A stretch of DNA of 64,000 nucleotides from Planctellipticum variicoloris. GTDB lineage: Bacteria; Planctomycetota; Planctomycetia; Planctomycetales; Planctomycetaceae. A program made the position numbers and the translations under genes. Where the stretch lies: positions 1,749,557 to 1,813,556 of the forward strand of contig NZ_CP130886.1 of the NCBI RefSeq assembly GCF_030622045.1. The letters run 5' to 3'. Below the pieces are notes generated by a model, which did not search any database, had not been told where the DNA came from, and saw only the letters and a program-made list of their open reading frames with translations. Positions 28,613 to 37,453 of this stretch are shown piece by piece; position 1 is the stretch's first letter; each line of letters begins with the position of its first letter.

Positions 28613-29728
28613 ATGGGACTTCTCGTAACCCCGTTGAAGTTCTCGATCGCAGTGCTCGCGATGGTTGTCGGCCTGGCGCACCCGGCTTCCGCTCAGACCG
28701 ACCGCCGGCTGCTGCAGAAGACGTCGCTCGATTTCGACAATGCGACGATCGGCGACGTGCTGAAAGATCTCGCGGAGCGGCATAAGCTGACGCTGGCCTT
28801 GTCTCCAAAAGTGACTGAGCGCGAATGTGATCAGAAGAAAGTAATGGTTCATGTCGCGGGTACGACGCTAGGTTCGGCCCTGAATCGACTGCGGGCCGTA
28901 AGTCCACTGGTCTTTGCCGTTGACAGAGGAGAGCTGAAAGTCGTCCTGCAGGAAGAAGATGATGAACGCCTCTATCCGATTCGCTACCCGACGATCGGCT
29001 GGGGGCCCCTCGTCGAGGATGTCGATTCCCTCAAGTCCGGATTGATGGGTGTGACGGGTCTGCGCTGGAAGGAAATTGATGGTCGCGGAGGAAGCATTGG
29101 CGACCTGACTCCTCAAGGGCTGGTTATCGAACAGTCCAGCCGGGGTCACTCAGAGATCCGTCAGTTGGTCGCTGATCTGGCTGTTCATGCGCGCGGACGT
29201 AAGCCGATTCCAACCGCCGCCGATCGTGTCGGCTTACGGATTGCAGATGCACTTCGGGGGCCGCTCGATTCACCGGCCCGGGAGATACCGCTGGTGGAGT
29301 TCCTGAAACAGGTTCTCGGCGAGCAAAAACTGGGCTGGCAGATTGACGTCAACGCATTGAATGACGAGGGGATCGAACTCGACAAGGTGCTGTTAAAGCA
29401 CCCGGGTGACAAGCGAGCGCGGTATTCCATGCTCGATGAAGCGTTGAAATCCCACGGACTCGCGCGCTGGGCGGTTGAGGAAGTGGAATTTGTTACGACG
29501 CAGGCACGGGCGGACCAGACGACGACTGCCCGAATCTACCAGGTCGGTCATCGTCTGGATGGGATGAATACGATGACTGCGCTGATGCAACAGTTGCAGA
29601 ATAACCCCGAGCTGGGAAGCTGGGAACAGGTCGATGGCGAAGGGGGATTCATGTTTCCGCTTGGTCATCTGCTCGTCATCCGCCAGACCGCAGCCGTGCA
29701 CGGCAGATTGCCGCAGCTCTTGCAGTGA
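28613..29728 (+). CDS. Exported protein with two STN-like (secretin/TonB short N-terminal) modules
   Basis: 371 residues from ATG 28613 (GGAG 9 nt upstream) with signal peptide (LVTPLKFSIAVLAMVVGLAH). Module one, LDFDNATIGDVLKDLAERHK, ends FAVDRGELKVVLQEEDDERL; module two begins EIPLVEFLKQVLGEQKLGWQ. STN-type domains occur in secretins, TonB receptors and many planctomycete envelope proteins and are thought to bind partner proteins. No enzyme motif is seen, and nothing adjacent looks like a secretin. An upstream in-frame start at 28511 is rejected because the signal peptide would become internal. Confidence 0.7.
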   Translation: MGLLVTPLKFSIAVLAMVVGLAHPASAQTDRRLLQKTSLDFDNATIGDVLKDLAERHKLTLALSPKVTERECDQKKVMVHVAGTTLGSALNRLRAVSPLVFAVDRGELKVVLQEEDDERLYPIRYPTIGWGPLVEDVDSLKSGLMGVTGLRWKEIDGRGGSIGDLTPQGLVIEQSSRGHSEIRQLVADLAVHARGRKPIPTAADRVGLRIADALRGPLDSPAREIPLVEFLKQVLGEQKLGWQIDVNALNDEGIELDKVLLKHPGDKRARYSMLDEALKSHGLARWAVEEVEFVTTQARADQTTTARIYQVGHRLDGMNTMTALMQQLQNNPELGSWEQVDGEGGFMFPLGHLLVIRQTAAVHGRLPQLLQ

Positions 29729-30046
29729 CGAATCGCGACGGCACGAGGTTGACCCGAATTCGCTGTGCTACCCAGTTTCCGCCTGCGAACTACGCACCAA
29801 CGAATGGGAATTGGGCGATGTTTGCGAATCCTGAGAAGCATGCAGAAGTTTCACGAAACCTGTCTTGCGAGACGGGGAAACGTCGCTAGGATCGTTCACG
29901 TGTCGACAGCGTCGCGCGGGATCCGCGAGGCTGATCGGTTGTCATCAGGCAGAACTCGAGTGCATCGGGGCGTTGCGCCAGCGATGTAGAAAGTGTAGCG
30001 GGCCATCGGTTTCAAATAGCATTTCCTTAGCGATGGAGTGATTAGG
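29729..30046. other. 318-bp intergenic region before PEP-CTERM gene
   Basis: No gene, large palindrome or clear RNA was identified. The start codon of the following gene (30047) has GGAG at 8-nt spacing; a promoter is presumably within this stretch. Confidence 0.3.
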
Positions 30047-30685
30047 ATGCAGAAGTTCTTGATGGCTTTGACGACGGCAGCGTTTCTTTCGACCGGCGCC
30101 AGCGCTCAGGCGGCTCTGATCATGGGATCGATTGGTTTTAACTCGGGAGCGGTAAGTCCGCTGCCAACTGGAGCAAATCTGACGACTTTCGAGAGCTTTC
30201 AGTTTAACATGAGCTCGAAAGAAGTCGACGGTATGGGCGACTTCGCTGTCTACAACGTTGACCCGATGGATCCTTTAGCGCCGTCTACTAGCGAGACGTT
30301 TCTGAACGTGATTGTCGACGTTGCCAATCTCAGTGGTTTTCAGTTTACGAGCGCTGATTTTGGAAGTTTTGTAGCCTCATCGGGCATCCAAACTGTTAAC
30401 GATGGGGCCTTCCGCGGGTTTGTATTCACTGGCGCATTCACGCCAAGTGGAACTGGACTGCTGGCGGGAAAAGAAACAACAGAGGCCAATGTCTCTGTGA
30501 TTTTCCTCCAAGCTGGGCAAACCGGTACTTTGAACGCCGCAGTGACCCTGCAAGCACCTCCGACGGTGCGCACCGACGCGGTTACCCCCGAACCCGCGTC
30601 CATCGCGATGTTCGGCACGATGCTGGTTCCGCTGGCCCTCGGCGCTTTCCGCCGTCGGCAGAAGGCCGCCCAGGCCGCGCTGTAA
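30047..30685 (+). CDS. PEP-CTERM sorting-signal protein, exported
   Basis: 212 residues; ATG 30047 with GGAG 8 nt upstream. An N-terminal signal peptide (MQKFLMALTTAAFLSTGASA) and, at the C-terminus, the tripartite sorting signal: PEPAS motif, hydrophobic segment (IAMFGTMLVPLALGA) and basic tail (FRRRQKAAQ). PEP-CTERM proteins are processed by exosortase and usually associate with exopolysaccharide. The middle is Ser/Thr/Gly-rich with no catalytic signature. Codon usage here is less GC-rich than its neighbours. No exosortase gene is in the window. Confidence 0.85.
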   Translation: MQKFLMALTTAAFLSTGASAQAALIMGSIGFNSGAVSPLPTGANLTTFESFQFNMSSKEVDGMGDFAVYNVDPMDPLAPSTSETFLNVIVDVANLSGFQFTSADFGSFVASSGIQTVNDGAFRGFVFTGAFTPSGTGLLAGKETTEANVSVIFLQAGQTGTLNAAVTLQAPPTVRTDAVTPEPASIAMFGTMLVPLALGAFRRRQKAAQAAL

Positions 30686-30747
30686 TCTCGGGTTTCTTTG
30701 CGGAGGAGCTGGCCCGCTCATTCCTCGACGAAGCCTGATGATGCGGA

Positions 30748-30791
30748 AAGCCGCGCGGCGGGAGGCAGCGATCGCTCCCGCCGCGTGGCTT
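30748..30791 (+). terminator. Long GC hairpin after PEP-CTERM gene
   Basis: The arms 30748-30764 and 30775-30791 pair over 17 positions with one mismatch, around a 10-nt loop. It lies 62 nt after the stop codon, placed as a terminator, though the downstream run is TCTTCGTG rather than T-only, so it may equally be a palindromic element. Confidence 0.5.
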
Positions 30792-30918
30792 CTTCGTGCT
30801 TATTCCCTGAACACCGACCGCCGCCCCTGTTTGCGTGCGGCGGTTCTCACTGCTGCGCGGATCGACTATCCTGCCGGCTTCGTGATTTCAACGAACGCCC
30901 CGCAGGGATCGACCGACA

Positions 30919-32454
30919 ATGAGCGTCACCGAAGAGCTGGTGCCGGATGATGTCATTCCGCACCGGCATCTGCCCCCGTTGCGCTATCGCGAGCTTCCCG
31001 AACCCCTGCCCTGGCGGCGGATGGTCGGCCCCAGCATCATCCTGGCGGGCCTGGCGCTGGGATCGGGCGAGTACATTCTCTGGCCGAATATCGTCTATCA
31101 CTCGGGCTTCGTTTTCTTCTGGGCCTGCCTGCTGGGCGTTATTACGCAGTTCTTCGTGAACATGGAGATCGAGCGCTGGACGCTGGTCACCGGCGAAAGC
31201 GCCATCACGGGCTTCAGCCGTCTGAGCCGGCAGTGGGCGTGGATTTTTCTGATTCTCAACATCGTTCCCTGGGCCTTTCCGGGCTGGTCCACGGCCGCTT
31301 CAGAACTGCTTCTGGGGCTGTTGCTTGGTCCGGACGGGGGGACCGAGCCGCTGATCGCCGGGACGTCGCTGTCGCCTGCGGGGCTGCTGAGCATCGGCAG
31401 CCTGGTCGCTTGCGGGGCGATCCTGACCGCCGGTCCGATCGTCTACAACACTGTCGAACGACTGCAGATGTGGCTGGTCGGCCTGATCCTGATCCTGACC
31501 ACGATCATCGGCTGCGCCGTCATCCGTCCGGACGCCTGGGTGGCGCTCGGTCGGGGGGTGGCCAGCGTCGGCTCGTTTCCGGATCTGCAGGCGACCGGGC
31601 TGACGTCCATGCAGTTGCTCGGAGCGCTGGCCTTCGCCGGAGCCGGGGGAACGCTGAATCTGGGGCAGAGCGGCTATATCAAGGACAAGGGGTACGGCAT
31701 GGGCCAGTACCTCGGCCGGATCGTCAGCCCGCTCACGGGACAGGAAGAGGCGGCGGCGGAGACCGGCTTCCACTTTCACCATACGCCCGAAAACATGCAG
31801 CGCTGGCGCGGCTGGTGGCGGGCGGCGAACATCGAACACGGCATCAGTTTTCTCGGGACGTGCGTCGTCTGCCTGTCGCTGCTGGCGCTGATCGCCTATT
31901 CGCTGCTGTACGACGAGCAGGGGGTGCTCCGTTCCGATGCGACTGGGCTGGGGAGCGGCATGAAATTCGTCTGGGGCCAGGCGGAGCTGCTTGGCCAGCG
32001 GCCGCTGGGCGTCTTCCTGCGCTACGCGTATCTGATCGCCGGCGTGGCCATTCTGCTGACGACCGAGCTCGGCGTGCTCGACGGCACGGCTCGGATTTCC
32101 GCGGATATCGTCAAAGTCAACTATCTGCTGAACCATCCCGGCTGGACGGTCAGCCGGCTCTACAGCCTGTTCCTGTGGGGCGAGATTCTGCTCGGTTCGC
32201 TGATCCTGCTGTTTGTGACTCGCGAGCCGCTGCTGCAGGTGCAGCTCGCCGCGGCGATGAACGGCGCGGTGATGTTCCTCTACTCGCTGCTGCTGCTCTA
32301 CTTGAATACGAAGATCCTCTCACGGAGCCTGTCGATCGGGCCGGTCCGCTTCCTGGTGCTGGTGTGGTCGTGCGCGTTCTTCGGTTACTTCACCCTGCAG
32401 GCGGCTCCGCCGTTCTTGAAGACGGTCTGGGGGCTGGTGACGGGTGGCGTATAA
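30919..32454 (+). CDS. Nramp-like polytopic transporter (divalent-cation type, variant)
   Basis: 511 residues with about 11 hydrophobic segments; the opening region RRMVGPSIILAGLALGSGEY corresponds to TM1 of Nramp transporters but lacks the usual DPGN metal motif, having GSGEYILWPN instead. The corresponding conserved helix MQLLGALAFAGAGGTLNLGQ fits TM6. Planctomycetes commonly carry such Nramp-like proteins annotated only as hypothetical or metal transporters. Substrate is unknown; the altered motif argues against ordinary Mn/Fe uptake. It starts 127 nt after the hairpin at 30748-30791 as its own unit. Confidence 0.65.
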   Translation: MSVTEELVPDDVIPHRHLPPLRYRELPEPLPWRRMVGPSIILAGLALGSGEYILWPNIVYHSGFVFFWACLLGVITQFFVNMEIERWTLVTGESAITGFSRLSRQWAWIFLILNIVPWAFPGWSTAASELLLGLLLGPDGGTEPLIAGTSLSPAGLLSIGSLVACGAILTAGPIVYNTVERLQMWLVGLILILTTIIGCAVIRPDAWVALGRGVASVGSFPDLQATGLTSMQLLGALAFAGAGGTLNLGQSGYIKDKGYGMGQYLGRIVSPLTGQEEAAAETGFHFHHTPENMQRWRGWWRAANIEHGISFLGTCVVCLSLLALIAYSLLYDEQGVLRSDATGLGSGMKFVWGQAELLGQRPLGVFLRYAYLIAGVAILLTTELGVLDGTARISADIVKVNYLLNHPGWTVSRLYSLFLWGEILLGSLILLFVTREPLLQVQLAAAMNGAVMFLYSLLLLYLNTKILSRSLSIGPVRFLVLVWSCAFFGYFTLQAAPPFLKTVWGLVTGGV

Positions 32455-32565
32455 ATCACCGGTCGCGATTCTGAAACGGCGTGTCCTTGTCTGGTCCCCT
32501 TTCCCGCATTCTGAGGTGGGAAAGGGCCAGAGTGAAGGCGCATTTCCTTCCGGAAAAACTGCGAA

Positions 32566-32615
32566 GAGGCCCTCACCCTAACCCTCGCCCGCCACAGACG
32601 GAGGGGGAGGGGACC
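32566..32615. repeat. Dispersed 'CCCTCACCCTAACCCTC...' palindrome-like repeat
   Basis: GGCCCTCACCCTAACCCTCG followed by CAGACGGAGGGGGAGGGGACC. Elements of this form are familiar in many bacterial genomes, with the GAGGGGGAGGGG arm able to pair with CCCTAACCCTC. Lies in the 377-bp gap between the Nramp-like and DUF4159 genes. Confidence 0.5.
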
Positions 32616-32660
32616 GGACGCGCGCCTCACAAGCGTGGCCGCTGATTTCGATTGCGACTC

Positions 32661-32709
32661 AAGACCGGGGCATCGCGAAGACGCACCTGCCCCGGCCACC
32701 CGGTTCGGG
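32661..32709 (+). repeat. Dispersed 'accggggcatcgcgaagacg...tgccccggccaccc' element, copy A
   Basis: Same sequence as copy B (35321-35366) and, inverted, copy C (62416-62454). The ends CCGGGGCA and TGCCCCGG make it palindromic around GCGAAGACGC. It lies just before the DUF4159 gene. Confidence 0.75.
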
Positions 32710-32831
32710 AAACAGGCCTTGGATGGGACTTCTCACCTTCGCCCGCCGTCGCAGCCGAGATATGATTGTGCGGGCAGGAAATCACCGCCCGCGGCTGGCA
32801 GTGGTGTCGACTGCAGAAACTGGTGGAGCTG

Positions 32832-35219
32832 ATGATGACGATCCTCGCACGCTGGCGCCTGCCGCTGATCGTTGTCTGGGTGGCGGCGCTTCAGGCGGCC
32901 GGCCCTGCGCTGGCCGCGGACGTCTCCAAGCAGGAAGTCGATCGCGCCATTCAGCGCGGGGTGCAGTTTCTTGCCAATCAGCAGACGCTCGACGGCGAAT
33001 GGGGATCGACGGATCAGCATGTTGTGGGGATCACGTCGCTCGCCCTCCTGGCGCTGCTCAATGCCGATGTGCCGGCCAATCATCCGGTGGTCCGGAAGGG
33101 GCTCCAGGCGTTGCGCCGCGTTCCGGTGGATAATGAACCGAAACAGACCTATGAGATTTCGCTGATGATCATGGCGCTGGTCGCCGCCAAAGATCCCAGC
33201 GAACTGCCGCGCATCGCCAGGCTGGCTCAGCGTCTGGAAGAGGGCCAGATCACCGCGGGTCCGAACACGGGGGGCTGGGGCTATACTTCGCGGAGCGGGG
33301 GGGACCCCAGCAACGCCCAGTTCGCCATTCTGGGGCTGCGCGAAGCGGCGGAGGCCGGCATTCCCATCGATCGAGAGACGTGGGTTCGCGCGATGGGCTA
33401 CTGGTCGAGCCGGCAGAATCCGGACGGAGGCTGGGCCTACGGCGATCGCCAGTCGAGCAGCGGGAGCATGACGGTCGCCGGCCTGTCTTCGACCACAATC
33501 ATCGGCCAGATGCTGCAGGACGATGCAGGGATCGGCCCCGACGGCCTCCCCCCCTGCTGCCAGGTGCGCGAACCCGACAAGGCCACCGACCGGGCGGTCC
33601 GATGGATGGCGAATCACTTCTCGGTGACGCAGAATCCGGGGAACGGGAGCTGGCTCCTTTATTATCTCTACGGGATGGAACGGGCCGGGCGGCTGACCGG
33701 CCGCCGGTTCTTCGGGGATCAGGACTGGTACCGCCAGGGGGCCAAGGTACTGACCGTCATGCAGATCAACGACGGATCCTGGAACGAGTCGCAAGGCCCG
33801 GTGGTTTCGACGAGTTTCTCGCTCCTGTTTCTTTCCAAGGGGCTCGCCCCGGTCCTGGTCAACAAGCTCAAGCACGGGCCGCGGGACGTCATCAAGCAGA
33901 AAGAAATCGCCGGGGACGACTGGAACCGCCATCCCCGCGACGTCCGCAACCTCGTGGAATTGATCAGCGGCCTCGAACGCTGGCCCCAGCTCCTCACCGC
34001 CCAGGAAGTCGACATCGCCAGGGCGGTTGACGGGGGGGGCGTGAACGATCTCCTCCAGGCGCCGGTTCTATTCCTCAGCGGCGAGCAGCCCCTCTCGTTT
34101 ACCGAGGCCGAAGAGGCGCTGCTGCAGGAGTACCTGCTCAACGGCGGTTTTCTGTTCGTCTCTCCCACCTGCGGCAGCGCCGGCTTCGAGCAGAGCTTTC
34201 GCGAGCTGCTGCCCCGCATTCTGCCGCCGGGCGAATCCGAGCTGAAGCCCCTGCCGCACGACCACCCGGTCTATCGGGCCGAGTACCCGTTGCAGCCGGA
34301 AGGGGTCGAACTGCTGGGGGTCGACTTCGGCTGCCGGACGTCGGTGATTTACTGCCCCGAGGATCTCGGCTGTCTGTGGGAATACTGGGCTCGTCACGAT
34401 CCGCCGAAGCGCAACCCGCGTCTGAAGGCGCGGATCATCCGGTCGACGCAGATCGGCATCAATGTGATCGCCTATGCGACCGGACGCGAGCCTCCCGCCA
34501 AACTCGACGCTCCGAAGATCGCCAGCAACAAGGACCTCAATCGCGTGGAACGGAGCCTGCTGGAGATCGCCAAGATCCGCCACAGCGGCGGCTGGGACAC
34601 TGCCCCGCAGGCCCTCAAGAATCTGCTCACGGCTCTCAACGAAACCGCGGGGGGCATCGCCGCCGTTCGACCGCAGAACCTGGTCCTCACCGACGAAAAC
34701 CTGTTTCAGTATCCGCTGGTCTATATGCACGGCCGCAGCCGGTTCGACCTGAGCGGACCCGAGCGCGAGCAGCTCAAGCTCTATCTGTCGCGCGGAGGGG
34801 TCCTGTTTGCGGATGCCTGCTGCGGGGCCAGGCCGTTCGACAAGAGCTTCCGCGAACTGATGGAGCAGCTCTATCCGGACCGCCGGCTTGACCGCATTCC
34901 GGTTTCGCACGAGCTGTTCTCGGATCGCATCGGCCACGACCTGAAGCGCGTCCGCCGGCGCGGGGCGGAGCCGGGGGAAGCGAACGGCCCGCTCCTGAGC
35001 GAGGTCCGCGAAGGTGAGCCGTTCCTCGAAGGGATCGAAGTCGACGGTCGGTACGTGGTGATCTACAGCAAGTACGACATCAGTTGCGCGCTCGAACGTC
35101 AGTCGAGCGCAAGCTGCCCGGGCTATGTTCCGGAGGACGCCGTCCGGATTGCCACGAACATCGTCCTGTATTCGCTGCTGCAGGACGTGCGGTTCGGCGC
35201 GGACGAAGCGAAAAAGTAG
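32832..35219 (+). CDS. Exported squalene-cyclase-like / double-DUF4159 protein
   Basis: 795 residues; ATG 32832/32835 with GGTGGAG just upstream and a signal-like N-terminus (ARWRLPLIVVWVAALQAA). Residues ~25-390 have alpha-alpha-barrel repeats resembling prenyltransferase/terpene cyclase beta subunits (GDPSNAQFAILGLREA; QNPDGGWAYGDRQ). Two DUF4159 copies follow, with matching sequences LLQEYLLNGGFLFVSPTCGS and LKLYLSRGGVLFADACCGA, both with an FRELLPR / FRELMEQ tail. DUF4159 has a class-I-amidotransferase-like fold and is common in planctomycetes. Biochemical role unknown. Confidence 0.8.
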   Translation: MMTILARWRLPLIVVWVAALQAAGPALAADVSKQEVDRAIQRGVQFLANQQTLDGEWGSTDQHVVGITSLALLALLNADVPANHPVVRKGLQALRRVPVDNEPKQTYEISLMIMALVAAKDPSELPRIARLAQRLEEGQITAGPNTGGWGYTSRSGGDPSNAQFAILGLREAAEAGIPIDRETWVRAMGYWSSRQNPDGGWAYGDRQSSSGSMTVAGLSSTTIIGQMLQDDAGIGPDGLPPCCQVREPDKATDRAVRWMANHFSVTQNPGNGSWLLYYLYGMERAGRLTGRRFFGDQDWYRQGAKVLTVMQINDGSWNESQGPVVSTSFSLLFLSKGLAPVLVNKLKHGPRDVIKQKEIAGDDWNRHPRDVRNLVELISGLERWPQLLTAQEVDIARAVDGGGVNDLLQAPVLFLSGEQPLSFTEAEEALLQEYLLNGGFLFVSPTCGSAGFEQSFRELLPRILPPGESELKPLPHDHPVYRAEYPLQPEGVELLGVDFGCRTSVIYCPEDLGCLWEYWARHDPPKRNPRLKARIIRSTQIGINVIAYATGREPPAKLDAPKIASNKDLNRVERSLLEIAKIRHSGGWDTAPQALKNLLTALNETAGGIAAVRPQNLVLTDENLFQYPLVYMHGRSRFDLSGPEREQLKLYLSRGGVLFADACCGARPFDKSFRELMEQLYPDRRLDRIPVSHELFSDRIGHDLKRVRRRGAEPGEANGPLLSEVREGEPFLEGIEVDGRYVVIYSKYDISCALERQSSASCPGYVPEDAVRIATNIVLYSLLQDVRFGADEAKK

Positions 35220-35320
35220 CTGGGTCCGGAGTCAGGAAGACACGACTGGGGTTCGTTGTCCAATCGCTCTTGGTTGCGCCGATGCGCAGGGGACCGATGG
35301 GAGGCCTCAAGGGCAATGGA

Positions 35321-35366
35321 CTCCGGGGCATCGCGAAGACGCTCCTGCCCCGGCCACCCGGACCGT
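35321..35366 (+). repeat. Dispersed 'ccggggcatcgcgaagacg' element, copy B
   Basis: It matches copy A (32661-32709) nearly base for base across ~40 nt, ending in CCCCGGCCACCCGG. It lies after the DUF4159 gene and shares its end with the antisense strand of the zinc-ribbon gene promoter. Confidence 0.75.
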
Positions 35367-35383
35367 ATCGCGGCAATTCGTCG

Positions 35384-35578
35384 TTACGCCGCCCGGCGTT
35401 TCTGTTGCTGATGCGCGGCCGATTCGTCCGGGGTTTTCTCGACCGCCGACCAGCGTGGAACGGTGAAGAGATAACAGCAGCGGTGGCAGCGGACGGTCGC
35501 CACCACGAAGGAGAGCAGGTTCGAATTGGCACTGCGGCTCAGGTAGACGTCGTGCGTCTTGCAACGCGGACACTGCAT
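35384..35578 (-). CDS. Small zinc-ribbon protein
   Basis: 64 residues beginning MQCPRCKTHDVYLSRS, with a second CxxC pair, VRCHRCCYLF. Two CxxC knuckles separated by 27 residues form a zinc ribbon. The ATG at 35578 has a purine-rich GGGGCGAG stretch 6-13 nt upstream. Such mini-proteins are common in planctomycetes with no assigned function. It could be spurious, but the paired knuckles and start context favour a real gene. Confidence 0.6.
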   Translation of the reverse strand: MQCPRCKTHDVYLSRSANSNLLSFVVATVRCHRCCYLFTVPRWSAVEKTPDESAAHQQQKRRAA

Positions 35579-35746
35579 TTCACTCGCCCCTGGAATACTG
35601 TCGCGACCTCGGAATCCATGCCGACCGCGCGGGAGTTTTAGCGGGGAACGGGGAACTGGGGAAGAGCGGTTTTCGGGTCGTCGCTGCGTTGCGGGCCGCC
35701 GGTAGAAACCGTTGGGAGACGTTCTGCGTCGGCCGCAGCGACGCGC

Positions 35747-37393
35747 TCAGTTCGACGTCGTTCCGGCGTCGGGTTGCTTCAACCGGACCAGCAGCCATTG
35801 TTCCGTGCGATCTTTGCCGTCATGAATCAAAGCCGGCGCCTCGTCCTTCGTCAGGTTGTAGAGGCCCGTTTCGATGACTTTCGTCGAGTCGTCTCCCATC
35901 GTAAAGGCGACCTGCTGCGATTTCTTATCGACTGAGCCGTGGATGACCTGCGACTGTCCGGTGGCGTTGTCGGTGTAGTTGCCGCGCAGCACGCCCTGCG
36001 GATTCACTGCGAGCTGAATGGTGACGTCGGATTTGGACTGATCCGGTTTCGTCAGGGCGAAGACTCCCAGCGGCATCCATTGGCCGTCGGCCGGCGCCTG
36101 GGCCTGTGTTCCCGCGGCCGCCAGACTGGCCGCCTGGTTATAGTAGTCTTCGGACGAGCCGACGTTCTGACCGTTCACGTAGACGCTGTTGTCCTGGTAG
36201 GTGACGTTGTTGCCATAGTCGTAGTAGATCGGGGCCGGCGGATAGTAGCCCATCCAGTCGCCCACCGAGCCCCAGGTCGCCGCCTGCCAGATGGCGCTGG
36301 CGCCCCAGCCCGCGGCGAACCAGGCGCCCGGATGGTTCGTATACCAACCGGTCCCATAGACGCCCCAATGGTCGAAGTTGCCACGGACGGCGGTTGCGCA
36401 GGTGTAGCGCCCTGAGGGCGAAACTCGAACGAAGCCTGCGGCGTTCGGTCCGACCGCCATGCCGCGAGCCGCGACTCCGCCATCGGGTCCGCGGACTGCG
36501 CCCCCTGCGGCGAAGCCTCCGTTCCGGCCGACGGCCGCCCCTTGAAACCCGGCTGCGCCGCCGGCCCCTTCAAAGCCGCGACCGGCGACTGCGCCGCCGT
36601 CGGGACCGACCGCAGCACCGCGTCCGACGGTATTCCCCTGCGGCCCGGTGACTGTGGTCCCGGTGGCCGTTCCGCCGCGCGGGCCTTCGTACGAGCCGTG
36701 ATTCACGTCGAAATTGTTCCCGCCGAACTGCTGGCTGCCTCCGAGGTTGTGGAGGCCTTCATCGGACGGCAGTCCCAGAAAGCTGTTGAGCTGGCTGCGA
36801 TCGGGTGAGGAAAAGCGATTGCCAAATCCGCCATCCGCCCCTTGCCCAAAGCCCGAACGATTGTAGCCGTCGCCACCCAGCCCGGGCAGGTTGTTGCGCT
36901 GTCCTTCGCCTCCAAAACCGCCAGCGCCGGAGCGATTGAAAGCGCCGCCCTGAGCGGCGCCTCGATCAAATCCCCCGCCTGCAGCGCCCGCCGCACCGCC
37001 GGCGCCGCCACGGTTGAAGCCACCCGCACCGGCCCCTCCGAAGCCACCGCCGCCGAAACCACCGGCTCCCCCGCGATCGAAACCTCCTGCTCCGCCGCCG
37101 AAGCTCCCGCCACGGTCGAATCCGCCGCCGGCGCCGCCTCCTCCAAAACCGCCCGCTCCGCCGCGGTCAAATCCGCCTCCACCGCCGAAGCCGCCACCAG
37201 CTCCACCGCCAAATCCGCCACGGCTGAAACCGCCGCCCCCACCTCCGCCGAAGCCTCCACCCCCGAAACCGCCTCCACCACCACCGCGGAAGCCGCCGCC
37301 TCCACCGCCAAAGCCCCGGCCCCAGCTCAGCGTCGGGCCGAGGATGGCGATCAGACTCAGGCTCAACGTGGCAACCAGGAGTTTTCGGTGCAT
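35747..37393 (-). CDS. Glycine-rich exported 'protocadherin-like' planctomycete protein
   Basis: 548 residues. A signal peptide (RKLLVATLSLSLIAILGPTLSWG) precedes ~330 residues of Gly/Phe/Asp-rich low complexity with GGGFDRGG and GFGGG repeats, then a structured C-terminus beginning near YTCATAVRGNFDHWGVYG, with WGASAIWQAATWGSVGDWMG and NNVTYQDNSVYVNGQNVG. Planctomycete genomes commonly encode such proteins annotated as protocadherin-like or cell-surface proteins. The last ~120 residues resemble a beta-sandwich (NPQGVLRGNYTDNATGQSQV). The next gene upstream (SgcJ-like, 37454) is a recurring neighbour, so a joint role is plausible. Confidence 0.8.
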   Translation of the reverse strand: MHRKLLVATLSLSLIAILGPTLSWGRGFGGGGGGFRGGGGGGFGGGGFGGGGGGGFSRGGFGGGAGGGFGGGGGFDRGGAGGFGGGGAGGGFDRGGSFGGGAGGFDRGGAGGFGGGGFGGAGAGGFNRGGAGGAAGAAGGGFDRGAAQGGAFNRSGAGGFGGEGQRNNLPGLGGDGYNRSGFGQGADGGFGNRFSSPDRSQLNSFLGLPSDEGLHNLGGSQQFGGNNFDVNHGSYEGPRGGTATGTTVTGPQGNTVGRGAAVGPDGGAVAGRGFEGAGGAAGFQGAAVGRNGGFAAGGAVRGPDGGVAARGMAVGPNAAGFVRVSPSGRYTCATAVRGNFDHWGVYGTGWYTNHPGAWFAAGWGASAIWQAATWGSVGDWMGYYPPAPIYYDYGNNVTYQDNSVYVNGQNVGSSEDYYNQAASLAAAGTQAQAPADGQWMPLGVFALTKPDQSKSDVTIQLAVNPQGVLRGNYTDNATGQSQVIHGSVDKKSQQVAFTMGDDSTKVIETGLYNLTKDEAPALIHDGKDRTEQWLLVRLKQPDAGTTSN

Positions 37394-37453
37394 GCTGGAT
37401 TCTCCGCGGCGCGGGTCGCGATTCGGGGACTGGGACGAACTCGCGTCGAAGGA

